Assembly (NCBI RefSeq): GCF_027941835.1
Contig: NZ_CP116005.1
Location: forward strand, 496,001-560,000
Length of the DNA stretch: 64,000 nucleotides
Reading direction: 5' to 3'
From: Sphingosinicella microcystinivorans
GTDB taxonomy: Bacteria; Pseudomonadota; Alphaproteobacteria; Sphingomonadales; Sphingomonadaceae
Part shown: positions 45,181 through 55,831 of the stretch, one piece after another
Layout of the letters: every line of letters starts with the position of its first letter
Numbering within the stretch: the first letter of the stretch is position 1
Notes under the pieces: generated by a model
What the model was told of the DNA's origin: nothing
Database searches by the model: none
What the model saw: only the letters and a program-made list of their open reading frames with translations
Translations under genes and position numbers: made by a program

Positions 45181-47508
45181 TCAGTCGCGGTCGCCGGCGA
45201 TGAAGTCCGGAAGGCCGCCTTCGGCCTCGCCCGACTCCTCGCGGCGGGGGCGGTCGCCGCCACCCTCGCCGCGATCCCGGCGGGGGCCGCGGTCACGGTC
45301 ACGGTCACGGCCACCGCGTCCACGATCACCGCCACGGTCACGGTCGCGTCCGCCGCGATCCCGGTCGTTGCGCTCGCCGCGCGGACGCTCCTCGCGCGGG
45401 GGACGCGTATCCGGCAGCTCCTCGCCCGTCTCCTGGTTGACGAGGCGCATCGACAGGCGGACCTTGCCGCGGTCGTCGACGCCCAGCACCTTCACCTTCA
45501 CCTCCTGGCCTTCGGTCAGCACGTCGGAAACCTTGGCGACGCGCTCGTCCTTGATCTCGGAGATGTGGACGAGGCCGTCCTTGGCGCCCATGAAGTTCAC
45601 GAACGCGCCGAAGTCGACCATCGACACGACCTTGCCGGCGTAGATCTTGCCCACTTCCGGCTCGGCGACGATGCCGATGATCCAGTTCCTCGCGGCCTCG
45701 ATCTTGGCGAGGTCAGACGAGGCGATCTTGATGGTGCCGTCGTCCTCGATGTCCACCTTGGCGCCGGTTTCCGCGACGATCTCGCGGATCACCTTGCCGC
45801 CGGTGCCGATCACTTCGCGGATCTTGTCCTTCGGGATCGTCATCGTCTCGATGCGCGGCGCGTGCGCCGACATCTCGGTGCGCGTGCCGTCGAGCGCCTT
45901 GTTCATCTCGCCGAGGATGTGCGCGCGCCCGGCCTTCGCCTGATTGAGCGCGACGCGCATGATCTCTTCGGTGATGCCGGCGACCTTGATGTCCATCTGC
46001 AGCGAGGTGATGCCGAGCTCGGTGCCCGCCACCTTGAAGTCCATGTCGCCGAGATGATCCTCGTCGCCGAGGATGTCGGAGATCACCGCGAAGTCCTTGC
46101 CTTCGAGGATGAGGCCCATGGCGATGCCCGAAACCGGGCGCTTCAGCGGCACGCCGGCGTCCATCAGGGCGAGGCTGCCGCCGCACACCGTCGCCATCGA
46201 GGACGAGCCGTTCGACTCGGTGATGTCGGCGATGACGCGCATCGTGTACGGGAACTCTTCCTTGGCCGGCAGCACCGGACGCAGCGCGCGCCACGCCAGC
46301 TTGCCGTGGCCGACTTCGCGGCGGCCCGGCGCGCCGAAGCGGCCGACTTCGCCGACCGAGTACGGCGGGAAGTTATAGTGCAGCAGGAAGTTCTCGTGGC
46401 TGATGCCGTAGATGGCGTCGATCATCTGCTCGTCGTCGGCGGTGCCGAGCGTCGTCGTCACGATCGCCTGCGTCTCGCCGCGCGTGAACAGCGCGGAGCC
46501 GTGCGTGCGCGGCAGCACCTGCACTTCGGCCATGATCGGGCGCACGTCTTCCTTGCCGCGGCCGTCGATGCGGCGGCCGTCCTTCAGGATCGCGCCGCGA
46601 ACGATGTCGGCTTCCAGCTTCTTCACGAGCTTGCCGAGCTTCAGCTTCTCGGCGGGCTCGGCGTCGGCGAACGAAGCCTTCGCCTTCTCGCGCGCCGCGT
46701 CGAGCGCGGCGACGCGCGCCTGCTTCACGGTCAGCTTGTAGGCGGCCTCGATGTCCTTGCCGACGAGCTTCTTGAGTGCGGCCTTCTTGGCGTCGGCACC
46801 GTCGTCGAGCTTCAGCTCCCACGGGTCCTTGGCGGCCTTCTCGGCGAGGCGGATGATCGCGTCGATGACCTTCTTGCCGTTCTCGTGAACGAACATCACG
46901 GCGCCGAGCATGACTTCCTCGGAAAGCTCGTGCGCTTCCGATTCCACCATCAGCACGGCGTCCGACGTGCCGGCGGCGACGAGGTCGAGCTTGGACCCCT
47001 CGATGTTGCGGCTGGGGTTCAGCACGTACTCGCCGTCGACATAGCCGACGCGGCCGCCCGCGATCGGGCCCATGAAGGGCACGCCCGACAGCGTCAGCGC
47101 GGCCGAGGCGGCGATGAGCGCCAGCACGTCCGGCTCGTTCTCGCCGTCGTAGCTCAGCACCTGCGCGATGACGTTGATCTCGTTGTAGAAGCCTTCCGGG
47201 AACAGCGGGCGGATCGGGCGGTCGATGAGGCGGCTGGTAAGCGTCTCGTGCTCGGTGGGGCGGCCTTCGCGCTTGAAGAACCCGCCCGGGATACGGCCCG
47301 CGGCCGAGAATTTTTCCTGGTAGTGCACGGTCAGCGGGAAGAAATCCTGGCCTTCCTTCACCGACTTCGCAGCCGTCACGGCGCAGAGCACCACGGTTTC
47401 GCCGAGCGTCGCGAGCACCGCGCCGTCGGCCTGACGGGCAATGCGGCCCGTTTCCAGGGTCAGCGTCTTGCCGCCCCACTGCGTTTCAACCTTGTGGATA
47501 TTGAACAT
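45181..47508 (-). CDS. pnp: Polyribonucleotide nucleotidyltransferase (PNPase)
   Basis: A 775-residue PNPase that degrades RNA phosphorolytically from the 3' end and is part of degradosomes. Two RNase PH domains flank a helical domain (residues about 1-545), and then come KH ([19 protein letters not shown]) and S1 ([20 protein letters not shown]) domains. After about residue 700 the tail is a low-complexity run of [12 protein letters not shown]-type repeats ending in [15 protein letters not shown] 47508 is behind AAGGAAA. rpsO precedes it on the same strand with a hairpin between, a conserved gene order. Confidence 0.97.
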   Translation of the reverse strand: MFNIHKVETQWGGKTLTLETGRIARQADGAVLATLGETVVLCAVTAAKSVKEGQDFFPLTVHYQEKFSAAGRIPGGFFKREGRPTEHETLTSRLIDRPIRPLFPEGFYNEINVIAQVLSYDGENEPDVLALIAASAALTLSGVPFMGPIAGGRVGYVDGEYVLNPSRNIEGSKLDLVAAGTSDAVLMVESEAHELSEEVMLGAVMFVHENGKKVIDAIIRLAEKAAKDPWELKLDDGADAKKAALKKLVGKDIEAAYKLTVKQARVAALDAAREKAKASFADAEPAEKLKLGKLVKKLEADIVRGAILKDGRRIDGRGKEDVRPIMAEVQVLPRTHGSALFTRGETQAIVTTTLGTADDEQMIDAIYGISHENFLLHYNFPPYSVGEVGRFGAPGRREVGHGKLAWRALRPVLPAKEEFPYTMRVIADITESNGSSSMATVCGGSLALMDAGVPLKRPVSGIAMGLILEGKDFAVISDILGDEDHLGDMDFKVAGTELGITSLQMDIKVAGITEEIMRVALNQAKAGRAHILGEMNKALDGTRTEMSAHAPRIETMTIPKDKIREVIGTGGKVIREIVAETGAKVDIEDDGTIKIASSDLAKIEAARNWIIGIVAEPEVGKIYAGKVVSMVDFGAFVNFMGAKDGLVHISEIKDERVAKVSDVLTEGQEVKVKVLGVDDRGKVRLSMRLVNQETGEELPDTRPPREERPRGERNDRDRGGRDRDRGGDRGRGGRDRDRDRGPRRDRGEGGGDRPRREESGEAEGGLPDFIAGDRD

Positions 47509-47651
47509 CTGTTTTCCGTTTCCTTCGCGGCCGGTCAAAAACGGGCCCTATGCCCGCCCGGCCTCCATCATCCGTCCCCGCGCCTATCGCGGCGGACGGT
47601 TTGCGCACGTCGGCAGGCATTTTCGCGCCCGCCGTACCTTCAATGCGAAAC

Positions 47652-47671
47652 GGGCGCCGTGCGCGGCGCCC
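47652..47671 (-). terminator. Hairpin between rpsO and pnp
   Basis: A perfect 8-bp stem, gggcgccg at 47652-47659 and cggcgccc at 47664-47671, with a 4-base loop, 12 bp past the rpsO stop. On the minus strand it is followed by gtttcg. It could be an attenuator or an RNase III processing hairpin, as known at this junction in E. coli. Confidence 0.6.
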
Positions 47672-47683
47672 GAGACGAACCTT

Positions 47684-47953
47684 TTACTTGCGAAGCCCGA
47701 GCTTCCCGATGAGGTCGGTATACCGCCCCTCGTCCTTCCGCTTCAGGTAATCGAGCAGCGTGCGCCGCTTGTTCACCAGCATCAGAAGGCCGCGCCGCGA
47801 ATGGTTGTCCTTGGCGTGGCTCTTGAAGTGCTCGGTGAGGTTGGCGATGCGCTCCGAAAGGATCGCGACCTGAACTTCGGGGCTGCCGGTGTCGCCTTCG
47901 GCGCGGGCATGTTCCTTGATCAGCGCTTCCTTGCGCTCGGCTGTAATCGACAT
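47684..47953 (-). CDS. rpsO: 30S ribosomal protein S15
   Basis: An 89-residue S15, which binds the three-way junction of the 16S rRNA central domain. It starts [32 protein letters not shown] and carries the conserved [23 protein letters not shown]. The gene sits between truB and pnp on the same strand, as in most proteobacteria. truB ends 17 bp upstream. Confidence 0.98.
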   Translation of the reverse strand: MSITAERKEALIKEHARAEGDTGSPEVQVAILSERIANLTEHFKSHAKDNHSRRGLLMLVNKRRTLLDYLKRKDEGRYTDLIGKLGLRK

Positions 47954-47970
47954 CGTGGACTCCTTGTCGT

Positions 47971-48852
47971 CTAGAGGTTGAAGCCCCGCTCCACACGGAC
48001 CGTCCCCGCTTCAACGCGGGCGAGCGCGACGGGCACTTCGTCCAGCATCGCGACCACGAGTCCGTCCGGTTCGGGACGTCCGGCGAGCGTCTGGCCCGAT
48101 TTGAGCCGGGCCGCTTCGCCGGGGTCGACCGCCAGAGCCGGGATGTCGTCCAGCCCTGCGGTCAGCGGCAACAGTGCCGCCATAAGCCGCCGCTCCATAG
48201 CGAGTTCGCCGAGTTTGTCCAGCGATATCGCGCTTTCGAGGCCGAACGGCCCCGCCTTCGTGCGCCGCAGCATGACCACGTGCCCCACCGTGCCCAGCGC
48301 CTCCGCGATGTCGCGCGCGAGGCTGCGGACGTAGGTGCCCTTGGAGCAGGAGACCGAGAACGTCGCCGTCTCGCCGTCCGTCTCCAGAAGCCGCAGGGCG
48401 TGTATGATCACCGCGCGCGGCGGCAGCACGACGGTCTCGCCGGCCCGCGCCCGCGCATAGGCCCGCTCGCCGTCCACCTTCAGCGCCGAATAGGCAGGCG
48501 GGCGCTGCTCTATGGCGCCGGTGAAGCGCGGCAGCACCGCTTCGATCGCCGCGCGGGACGGGCGGATGTCCGAAGTTGTCACCACCGCGCCCTCGGCATC
48601 GTCGGTCTCAGTCGCAATGCCGAAGCGCACGGTAAATTCGTATACTTTGTCCCCGTTCAGCATCCGCCCCGTCAGCTTGGTCGCCTCGCCGAGCGCGATC
48701 GGCAGCACGCCCGTCGCCAGCGGATCGAGCGTGCCGCCGTGGCCGACCTTCGGCCTCGGCAGGCCCGCCTGCCGCCACAGCCGCTTCACGGCGGCGACGC
48801 CCTGCGCCGAGGTCAGGCCCAGCGGCTTGTCGAGGATGATCCAGCCATGCAC
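47971..48852 (-). CDS. truB: tRNA pseudouridine(55) synthase
   Basis: A 293-residue TruB that makes pseudouridine 55 in the T loop of tRNAs. It starts (M)[16 protein letters not shown], has the catalytic Asp in [36 protein letters not shown], and [16 protein letters not shown]. The start is GTG 48852; there is no ATG in the N-terminal region. rpsO follows after 17 bp. The gene upstream (48885) is an unrelated periplasmic protein gene inserted in the usual rbfA-truB order. Confidence 0.95.
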   Translation of the reverse strand: MHGWIILDKPLGLTSAQGVAAVKRLWRQAGLPRPKVGHGGTLDPLATGVLPIALGEATKLTGRMLNGDKVYEFTVRFGIATETDDAEGAVVTTSDIRPSRAAIEAVLPRFTGAIEQRPPAYSALKVDGERAYARARAGETVVLPPRAVIIHALRLLETDGETATFSVSCSKGTYVRSLARDIAEALGTVGHVVMLRRTKAGPFGLESAISLDKLGELAMERRLMAALLPLTAGLDDIPALAVDPGEAARLKSGQTLAGRPEPDGLVVAMLDEVPVALARVEAGTVRVERGFNL

Positions 48853-48884
48853 GCGGGCGGCTTTAACGCCGCGCGCCGCGGCTG

Positions 48885-49295
48885 TCAGTCTTCTTTGCCG
48901 TCCTCGGCCTTTTCGGCTTTCACCTTTTTGCCGGGGTCTTCCGCGGTCACGAGGCTTTTCAACTGGCAGGTGCGCCCGTCGACGAGGATCTGCCCGAACC
49001 TGTCGAGCGTCCCCGTGCCCTTGGTGATGAAGCCGATCCTGTTCGCGAAGTTGAGGCCGGTGCACGGGCCCAGCGTCTCGGCATAGTACCAGCGCCCGGT
49101 CTGCCCCTCGATGTAAAGGGCCTTGTCGCTTTCGGCGCGGAAGTTGCGGATGCCGGTCGTGTCGGCGAACGGTATGCGCGCCTCTTCGCCCAGTTTTGCC
49201 GGGGGCTTCGCCTGCGGCTCGGCCGCCATCGCCGGAACGGCGGCAAGGAGCGCGGCGATCACGCCTGCTCCGACAGCATGGAACATCGTCTTCAT
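48885..49295 (-). CDS. Small periplasmic protein, DUF6491-like
   Basis: A 136-residue protein with a signal peptide (residues 1-24, ending AMA-AE). The mature part has IRNFRAESDKALYIEGQTGRWYYAETLGPC, then TGLNFANRIGF and RTCQLKSL, which fits the uncharacterised DUF6491 type: two cysteines, WYY-A near the first, and a C-x-L near the end. It has the same arrangement as the lipoprotein at 27937-28323. Lys/Glu-rich tail. Function unknown. It sits between tdk and truB on the same strand. Confidence 0.78.
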   Translation of the reverse strand: MKTMFHAVGAGVIAALLAAVPAMAAEPQAKPPAKLGEEARIPFADTTGIRNFRAESDKALYIEGQTGRWYYAETLGPCTGLNFANRIGFITKGTGTLDRFGQILVDGRTCQLKSLVTAEDPGKKVKAEKAEDGKED

Positions 49296-49355
49296 GCCCT
49301 GTCTCCTTCGCGCCCTTATCCTCCCCGCCGGGTGAACGACGACTGAGCGGCAAGG

Positions 49356-49943
49356 TCAGTCCCCGTTCAGGGCCAGACGCTCCAGAAAATGCTTGCGGCA
49401 CAGGGCGACGTACCGGTCGTTGCCGCCGATATCGGTCTGCGCGCCTTCATGCACCGGCTTCCCGGCTGCATCGACGCGCAGGTTCATCGTCGCCTTGCGA
49501 CCGCACGCGCACACGGATTTCAACTCGACGAGCTTGTCGGCGATCGCGAGCAGCCGCGCGCTCCCCTCGAACAGCTCGCCCCGGAAATCGGTGCGAAGCC
49601 CGTAGGCGAGCACGGGAACGCCGAGCCGGTCGCAGACCGCCGCAAGCTGGTCGACCTGCTTCCGGCTGAGGAACTGCGCCTCGTCGACAAGCACGCAGTG
49701 GATCGGCGCCTGCCCGTGTTCCGCCGAAACGATGGCATCGAGGTCGGTATCGCCCGAAAAGGGGATGGCTTCGGCCTCAAGCCCGATCCGCGAATTGATG
49801 CGCCCGTGCCCGGCACGGTCATCCACCGCCGCCGTGAACAGCAGCGTCCGCATCCCGCGCTCGGCGTAGTTGAAGCTCGATTGCAGTAGCGTCGTCGATT
49901 TCCCCGCGTTCATGGACGCGAAGTAGAAATACAGCTTCGCCAT
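49356..49943 (-). CDS. tdk: Thymidine kinase
   Basis: A 195-residue type II thymidine kinase of the salvage pathway. P-loop [12 protein letters not shown], the DEAQF segment in [18 protein letters not shown], and zinc Cys pairs (CACG, and CRKHF) are present, along with the substrate lasso around NDRYVALCR. Its ATG overlaps the rbfA stop by one base (49943). This insertion between rbfA and truB is a local feature of this genome. Confidence 0.95.
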   Translation of the reverse strand: MAKLYFYFASMNAGKSTTLLQSSFNYAERGMRTLLFTAAVDDRAGHGRINSRIGLEAEAIPFSGDTDLDAIVSAEHGQAPIHCVLVDEAQFLSRKQVDQLAAVCDRLGVPVLAYGLRTDFRGELFEGSARLLAIADKLVELKSVCACGRKATMNLRVDAAGKPVHEGAQTDIGGNDRYVALCRKHFLERLALNGD

Positions 49944-50329
49944 CAGTCCTCGAGGTCGCGCGCCACCTTCGGGTCGCGCAGCAGCGCGTCGATGCGGCTC
50001 GCTTCCTCGTAGCTCTCGTCGAGCCGGAACTTGAGCTCGGGCGTGTATTTCGTGGTCATCGACCGCGCGACCTCGCCGCGCAGGAACTTCGCGTTGCGCC
50101 GCAGCGCCGCGAGTACCTCGTCATCGTCGCCGCCGAGCGCCTTCACGAACGCCGTGGCGATGCGGAGGTCCGGCGAGACGCGCACCTCGCTCACCGAGAC
50201 GATATGCGATTCGAGCACGGGATCGCGCACCTCGCCGCGGCCGAGCACACCCGCGAGCACGTGGCGCACCTGCTCGCCGATCCTGAGCAGCCGGACCGAT
50301 TTGCCCTCGGGGGTCTGCGTCTGCCGCAT
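49943..50329 (-). CDS. rbfA: 30S ribosome-binding factor A
   Basis: A 128-residue RbfA, a KH-type cold-shock assembly factor for the 30S subunit. Family features are [15 protein letters not shown] at the N-terminus and [18 protein letters not shown] in the middle, with [20 protein letters not shown] near the end. Start ATG 50329 is 20 bp after infB. It shares a single base with tdk. Confidence 0.95.
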   Translation of the reverse strand: MRQTQTPEGKSVRLLRIGEQVRHVLAGVLGRGEVRDPVLESHIVSVSEVRVSPDLRIATAFVKALGGDDDEVLAALRRNAKFLRGEVARSMTTKYTPELKFRLDESYEEASRIDALLRDPKVARDLED

Positions 50330-50349
50330 AGGCGCCCGCGCGAAACGCC

Positions 50350-52875
50350 CTAGAGCGTCCGCTCGCGCTCCTCGACCTCGAACGTCTCGAGATAGTCGCC
50401 GGGCTTGATGTCCGTGGTGTTCTCCAGCGTGACGCCGCATTCGAGACCGGCGCGCACTTCGGCGACGTCGTCCTTGAAGCGGCGCAGCGAGGCGACGGCG
50501 CCGTTGTAGATGATGACGTCGTCGCGCAGCACACGCACCTTGAGCGCCTTGCGGATGACGCCTTCCAGAACGAGGAGACCGGCGGCCTTGCCGTGCTTGC
50601 CGGCCTGGAACACTTCCCGGATCTCGGCGCGGCCAACGACGTTCTCGATCTTCTCCGGGCCGAGCTGGCCGGCCATCGCCGCCTTCACGTCGTCCACGAG
50701 GTCGTAGATCACGTCGTAGTATTTGAGCGCGACGCCGCGCTGCTCGGCGATCTCGCGCGCCTTGGCGTTGGCGCGCACGCCGAAGCCGATGATCGGCGCG
50801 TTCGACGCACTCGCGAGCGTCACGTCCGATTCGGTGATGCCGCCGACGCCCGAATGCAGCACGCGCGCCCTGATCTCGTCGGTGGAGATCTTGTTCACCG
50901 CCGCGACGATCGCCTCGACCGAACCCTGTACGTCGCCCTTGATGATGAGCGGGAACTCGAGCGCCTGCTTCTCCTTGAGCGCCGAGAACATCGTCTCGAG
51001 GTTCGCGGGCGCCTGCGTGGTGCGCTTGCGCTGGAGCACGGAGGCGCGATAGGCCGCGATCTCGCGGGCGCGCGCCTCGTTCTCGACGACGGCGAACGCA
51101 TCGCCCGCCATCGGCGTGCCGGAGAGGCCGAGCACCTCGACGGGCTTCGACGGGCCCGCCTCCTTCACCTGCGCGCCGCGATCGTCGACGAGCGCACGCA
51201 CCTTGCCCCACTCGGCGCCGACGACGAAGATGTCGCCCACGCGCACGGTGCCGCGGCTGACGAGCACGGTCGCAACCGGACCGCGGCCCTTGTCGAGCTT
51301 CGCCTCGATCACCGTGCCCTCGGCCGGGCGGTTCGGGTTCGCCTTCAGCTCCAGAAGCTCGGCTTGCAGCAGGATCGCGTCGAGCAGCTTGTCGAGGTTC
51401 GTCTTCTTGAGCGCGGAGACCTCCACGTCCTGCACGTCGCCGCCCATGTCCTCGACGACGATCTCGTGCTGGAGCAGCTCCTCGCGCACCTTCTGCGGCT
51501 TCGCGCCCGGCTTGTCGCACTTGTTGATGGCGACGATCATCGGAACGCCCGCCGCCTTGGTGTGGTTGATCGCCTCGATCGACTGCGGCTTCAGGCCATC
51601 GTCGGCGGCGACCACCAGCACGACGAGATCGGTGACGTTCGCGCCGCGGCCGCGCATCTCGGTGAACGCCTCGTGGCCGGGCGTGTCGAGGAAGGTGACG
51701 AGATCGCCGGTGGCGACCTTCACCTGATAGGCGCCGATGTGCTGCGTGATGCCGCCGGCCTCGCCGGTGGCGACATCGGTGCCGCGCAGCGCGTCGAGCA
51801 GCGAGGTCTTGCCGTGGTCGACGTGGCCCATGATGGTGACGACCGGCGGGCGCGGCAGGAGGTCGGCGGGGTTGTCCGCCTCGCCCTCGAGGCCGAGTTC
51901 GACGTCGGATTCGCTGACGCGCTTGATGTTGTGGCCGAACTCGGTGACGAGCAGCTCGGCCGTGTCCTGGTCGATGGTGGTGTTGATCGTCGCCATCGAG
52001 CCCATCTTGAACAGCGCCTTCACGAGGTCGGCGCCCTTCTCGGCCATGCGGTTCGCAAGCTCCTGCACGGTGATCGCCTCGGGGACAACCACGTCGCGCA
52101 CCTGCTTCGCCTGGTTGGCGCCGCCGATGTGGGCACGGCGTTCCTTCTCGCGCGCGCGGCGGAGCGCGGCGAGGCTGCGGGCGCGGCCGTCCTCGTCGCC
52201 TTCCAGCGCGCGGGTGACGGTGAGCTTGCCGGAACGGCGATGGTCGTCGCCGCGTCCGCGCGCGGGCTTCGGCGCTTCCTTGCGCACGGGCGCGGGCGCG
52301 CCGCGGCGCACGCCGCGGCCGTTGTCGTCGTCGGCGGCGGGCGCGGCCTCGCGCTTCGCCGCCGGGGCGGGCGCGGCCGAAGCCGCGGCTTCCGGCGCAG
52401 GTGCGGCCGCCGGTTCGGGCGCAGGCGGCGCGGCTTCGCGCGCCTCTTCCTCGCGGCGCTTCTCCTCGGCACGGCGGCGCTCGGCGTCGAGCGCCTCGGC
52501 ACGCGCGGCCTCCTCGCGGCGGCGCTGGTCCTCCAGCGTCTTCAGGCGTGCCTCTTCGGCCTCGCGCAGCAGCTGCGCCTGACGCTCCTGACGCGACATC
52601 AGGTCGTTGGGCGCGGCGGCGGGACGCGGCTTCGGCGCCTCGACGGGCTTCGGCGACGCGGCGACGGGCGCCGGGGCTTCCGGCGCGGTCTCTACGACCG
52701 GCGTTTCCTCGGGCGCGCCATCGGGCCGTCCGAGCACGCGCCGACGCTTCACCTCGACGACGACGGACTTGGTCCGGCCGTGGCTGAAGCTCTGCTTGAC
52801 CTTGCCGACGTCGACCGTGCGCTTGATTCCAAGCGGTGCACGCGCGCCCAGCTTCGGTTTGTTATCGTCGCTCAT
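50350..52875 (-). CDS. infB: Translation initiation factor IF-2
   Basis: An 841-residue IF-2 that brings fMet-tRNA to the 30S subunit. A long low-complexity N-terminus (about residues 50-215) is rich in Ala, Glu, Arg and Pro. Then come the N-terminal IF-2 motif ([17 protein letters not shown]), the GTPase domain with [22 protein letters not shown] and NKCDKP, and the C-terminal domains ending [14 protein letters not shown]. It lies in the rimP-nusA-ylxR-infB-rbfA order. The alternative internal starts known in E. coli are not readable here. Confidence 0.97.
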   Translation of the reverse strand: MSDDNKPKLGARAPLGIKRTVDVGKVKQSFSHGRTKSVVVEVKRRRVLGRPDGAPEETPVVETAPEAPAPVAASPKPVEAPKPRPAAAPNDLMSRQERQAQLLREAEEARLKTLEDQRRREEAARAEALDAERRRAEEKRREEEAREAAPPAPEPAAAPAPEAAASAAPAPAAKREAAPAADDDNGRGVRRGAPAPVRKEAPKPARGRGDDHRRSGKLTVTRALEGDEDGRARSLAALRRAREKERRAHIGGANQAKQVRDVVVPEAITVQELANRMAEKGADLVKALFKMGSMATINTTIDQDTAELLVTEFGHNIKRVSESDVELGLEGEADNPADLLPRPPVVTIMGHVDHGKTSLLDALRGTDVATGEAGGITQHIGAYQVKVATGDLVTFLDTPGHEAFTEMRGRGANVTDLVVLVVAADDGLKPQSIEAINHTKAAGVPMIVAINKCDKPGAKPQKVREELLQHEIVVEDMGGDVQDVEVSALKKTNLDKLLDAILLQAELLELKANPNRPAEGTVIEAKLDKGRGPVATVLVSRGTVRVGDIFVVGAEWGKVRALVDDRGAQVKEAGPSKPVEVLGLSGTPMAGDAFAVVENEARAREIAAYRASVLQRKRTTQAPANLETMFSALKEKQALEFPLIIKGDVQGSVEAIVAAVNKISTDEIRARVLHSGVGGITESDVTLASASNAPIIGFGVRANAKAREIAEQRGVALKYYDVIYDLVDDVKAAMAGQLGPEKIENVVGRAEIREVFQAGKHGKAAGLLVLEGVIRKALKVRVLRDDVIIYNGAVASLRRFKDDVAEVRAGLECGVTLENTTDIKPGDYLETFEVEERERTL

Positions 52876-52884
52876 TCGTACCCT

Positions 52885-53538
52885 TTACAACTCAAGTCCA
52901 GCGGGCGGTTCGCCGCCCTCAATTCCGATTCCGTCATGCAGGCCGAGATACGCGCGCCAACGGCCGACCGCAGACTCGACGCGAAGCGCCGCCTGCCGGT
53001 CGCGAAGCGCGGCGTGTACCACATTGGCCTGCCCGAGCGCCAAGGACAATTCGTCCCGGCCCGTCGGCAAGGCGATTGCTTTGGCCTTTCCGCCCGCCGA
53101 ATGCAACCGCTGCGCCAGCTTGCGCACCCCGTCCGGGGCCGCGTCGGCCGCGTGCAGCACGAGCGCCGCCTCGCCGCTATCCACCGCCGCAGCGATACGG
53201 TCGCTGCCGAGCAGCAGGTTGCCTGCGCGAAGCTCCAGCCCCAGCCGGTCGAGCGCCGCGCGCTTCAGCCCGGCCTCGATCCGGTCCGCCATGCCTTCCG
53301 GCACGCGCCGCACATCGCCCTTGAAGGCGCGTTGCAGCGCACCCTTCAGCTTGCCCTTGGCTTCGGCCTCCGCGACGAGCGCGCGGTCCGGCTTCACCCA
53401 CGCGCCGCGGCCCGGCGCGCGCGCGCCGATGTCCGGCAGGACCTCGCCGTCGGGGGAAAGGGCAAGACGCACCAGCGCGTCCCGCCCCTCACGCTCACCG
53501 CTTATTATGCAGCGACGTTCGGGCTCATGCTTCGGCAT
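52885..53538 (-). CDS. YlxR (DUF448) protein with L7Ae-like C-terminal domain
   Basis: A 217-residue protein. Residues 5-75 are the YlxR/DUF448 domain (RRCIISGEREGRDALVRLALSPDG with GRGAWV), which binds RNA or the nucleoid. Residues about 100-200 match the L7Ae/L30e-like fold (LELRAGNLLLGSDRIAAAVDSGEAALVLHAAD). This fused form is usual in alphaproteobacteria. It starts inside the end of nusA (14-bp overlap) and lies between nusA and infB; it is probably a regulator of RNA metabolism, but the exact job is not known. Confidence 0.9.
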   Translation of the reverse strand: MPKHEPERRCIISGEREGRDALVRLALSPDGEVLPDIGARAPGRGAWVKPDRALVAEAEAKGKLKGALQRAFKGDVRRVPEGMADRIEAGLKRAALDRLGLELRAGNLLLGSDRIAAAVDSGEAALVLHAADAAPDGVRKLAQRLHSAGGKAKAIALPTGRDELSLALGQANVVHAALRDRQAALRVESAVGRWRAYLGLHDGIGIEGGEPPAGLEL

Positions 53539-55084
53539 CCGCGGGTGCGTCCTCCCCGGATGCGTCTTCGCCCTCGAACCAGTGGGCGCGCGCCGCCATG
53601 ATGATGCGGTTGCCTTCGTCCTCGCCGAGACCGTACTCCTTGAGCACGCCCTCGCGCTTGGAGACGAGTTCGTCGGTCGCGAGATCGCCGAGATCGTCGA
53701 GCGTCTTGATACCGGCCTTGCCGAGCGTGACGAGCATCTTCTCGGAGAGCCCGTCGATGGCAGCGAGATCGTCGGACACGCCGAGCGCACGGCGCTCTTC
53801 GCGGGCGGCGGCCTCGCGGCGCTCCAGCGCCTCGGTGGCGCGGTTCTGAAGCTCGCCCGCGAGGTCCTCGTCGAAGCCCTCGATGGCCGCGAGCTCCTCG
53901 GTCTCGACGTAGGCGACCTCCTCGAGCGCGGTGAAGCCCTCGGCGACGAGCAGCTGCGCCAGCGTCTCGTCGACATCCAGTTCGTTCATGAACAGCTCGG
54001 AGCGCTCGACGAATTCCTTCTGGCGGCGTTCGCTCTCGTCGGCCTCGGTCATGATGTCGATCTGGTGGCCGGTGAGCTGGCTGGCGAGACGCACGTTCTG
54101 GCCGCGGCGGCCGATGGCGAGCGAAAGCTGGTCGTCGGGCACCACCACCTCGATGCGCTGCTCTTCCTCGTCGATCACGACCTTCGCCACCTCGGCGGGC
54201 TGCAGCGCGTTCACCACGAAGGTCGCGATGTCGGGCGACCACGGGATGATGTCGATCTTCTCGCCCTGAAGCTCCTGCACCACCGCCTGCACGCGGCTGC
54301 CCTTCATGCCGACGCAGGCGCCGACCGGGTCGATCGACGAATCGCGGCTGATGACGCCGATCTTGGCGCGGCTGCCGGGATCGCGCGCGACCGCCTTGAT
54401 CTCGATGATGCCGTCGTAGATTTCCGGCACCTCCTGCGCGAACAGCTTCTTCATGTATTCGCCCGCCGCGCGCGACAGGAATATCTGCGGACCACGGTTC
54501 TCGCGGCGCACGTCCTTGATCAGGCACCGGACGCGGTCGTTGACGCGCAGGATCTCGCGCGGGATCTGCTGGTCGCGGCGGATGACGCCCTCGGCGCGGC
54601 CGAGATCGACGACGACGTGCCCGAACTCGACGCGCTTCACGACGCCGGTCGTCACCTCGTTCACGCGGTCCTTGAATTCCTCGTACTGGCGCTCGCGCTC
54701 GGCATCGCGCACCTTCTGCACGATCACCTGCTTCGCCGCCTGCGCGGCGATGCGGCCGAACTCGATCGGCGGCAGCGGATCGACGACGAAATCGCCGATG
54801 GCGGCGCCCTTGTCGCGCTTCTGCGCATCGACGAGGCTGATCTGCTTGAAATAATCCTCGGGCGCCTCGACCACTTCGAGCACGCGCCACAAACGCATCT
54901 CGCCGGACTGCGGGTCGATCTTGGCGCGGATGTCGTTCTCGGCGCCGTAGCGTGCCCGCGCGGCGCGCTGGATGGCCTCTTCCATCGCCTCGATCACGAT
55001 CACGCGATCAATCGACTTCTCGCGCGCAACGGCATCGGCAATCGCCAGCAGCTCGGCCTTGTTGGCGGAAATCGCGGTGGCCAT
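53525..55084 (-). CDS. nusA: Transcription termination/antitermination factor NusA
   Basis: A 519-residue NusA. It starts [26 protein letters not shown]; the N-terminal RNA polymerase domain is followed by S1 (RHPRD-like [18 protein letters not shown]), two KH domains ([39 protein letters not shown]), and two C-terminal helix-hairpin-helix repeats (FTALEEVAY, and [16 protein letters not shown]). It ends with an acidic tail. rimP precedes it, overlapping by one base, and the ylxR gene follows, overlapping by 14 bp. Confidence 0.97.
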   Translation of the reverse strand: MATAISANKAELLAIADAVAREKSIDRVIVIEAMEEAIQRAARARYGAENDIRAKIDPQSGEMRLWRVLEVVEAPEDYFKQISLVDAQKRDKGAAIGDFVVDPLPPIEFGRIAAQAAKQVIVQKVRDAERERQYEEFKDRVNEVTTGVVKRVEFGHVVVDLGRAEGVIRRDQQIPREILRVNDRVRCLIKDVRRENRGPQIFLSRAAGEYMKKLFAQEVPEIYDGIIEIKAVARDPGSRAKIGVISRDSSIDPVGACVGMKGSRVQAVVQELQGEKIDIIPWSPDIATFVVNALQPAEVAKVVIDEEEQRIEVVVPDDQLSLAIGRRGQNVRLASQLTGHQIDIMTEADESERRQKEFVERSELFMNELDVDETLAQLLVAEGFTALEEVAYVETEELAAIEGFDEDLAGELQNRATEALERREAAAREERRALGVSDDLAAIDGLSEKMLVTLGKAGIKTLDDLGDLATDELVSKREGVLKEYGLGEDEGNRIIMAARAHWFEGEDASGEDAPADAEA

Positions 55085-55617
55085 CAGTTGTCTTCCTCTT
55101 CCTCGTCTAACTCGTCTGCGCCCTCGCTGGAGAGCGGCTTCGTTGCCTTGATGAGTTCGTCCGTCAGCACCAGCTTGGCGCTGGCGATGCCTGCAAACGG
55201 CAGCGCAGCCTCGCCGAGTCCCTCGACCGCGATGCGCACCATAGCATCATCGAGGCCGAGAATGTGCCCCTGAAACCGCTTCCGCCCCTCGACCGGTTCG
55301 GCGAGCTGGATCTTCGCGACATAGCCGGCCCAGTCGGCGAAATCCCGAAGGCGGGTCAGCGGCCGGTCGATGCCGGGCGAACTCACCTCGAGGTTGTACT
55401 CGTCCGGAATCGGGTCGGCCTCGTCGAGCACGTCCGACACGCGGCGGCTGAGCGATGCGCACTGGTCGATGGTGAGCTGCCGCGTCGCGGGGTCTTCCGC
55501 CATCACCTGCAATGTCAGCCCGCCCGGACCGTTCATCAGCGCGACGCGCACGAGATCGAAGCCCATCGCGGTTGCGATCGGCTCCAACAGTGCCTCGAGC
55601 GCCTTCGTGTCCGTCAA
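55084..55617 (-). CDS. rimP: Ribosome maturation factor RimP
   Basis: A 177-residue RimP, needed for 30S assembly. Core features: LEALLEPIATAMGFDLVRVAL, LEVSSPGIDRPLTR near the middle, and an acidic C-terminus (GADELDEEEEDN). The start is best placed at TTG 55617, with GGGAGG 7 bases upstream; the open frame continues further upstream to 55713, but that part is Gly/Pro-rich and unlike the family. It is the first gene of the nusA-infB operon, and its promoter should lie in 55618-55740. Confidence 0.92.
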   Translation of the reverse strand: MTDTKALEALLEPIATAMGFDLVRVALMNGPGGLTLQVMAEDPATRQLTIDQCASLSRRVSDVLDEADPIPDEYNLEVSSPGIDRPLTRLRDFADWAGYVAKIQLAEPVEGRKRFQGHILGLDDAMVRIAVEGLGEAALPFAGIASAKLVLTDELIKATKPLSSEGADELDEEEEDN

Positions 55618-55831
55618 GCTCCAGCCTCCCTTGCGGATACGACCCTTCGGCGCCGGTCCCGAACCTTGGAACCGACCTCCGCTTGGACTACCCATGTGGA
55701 GAATGCCGCCCATATAGGCACAAAACCGCCGTCCCGCAAGAGCAGGCGCGGAGGTGTCATCATGGGCATTTGTCAGCAGCCGAACATCAGGTTAGCCTTC
55801 ACCCATCCCCGCACGATGGAGACATTGCCTC

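Noticed and set aside
45285-45365. ggtcac-type short repeats as a CRISPR or tandem-repeat locus
   Set aside because: They are in-frame codons for the Arg/Asp/Gly tail of PNPase and lack the repeat-spacer layout of CRISPR.
50593-53601. 1002-codon open frame on the + strand across infB and the YlxR gene
   Set aside because: It is an antisense shadow of infB; no domain, no ribosome-binding site, and biased composition.
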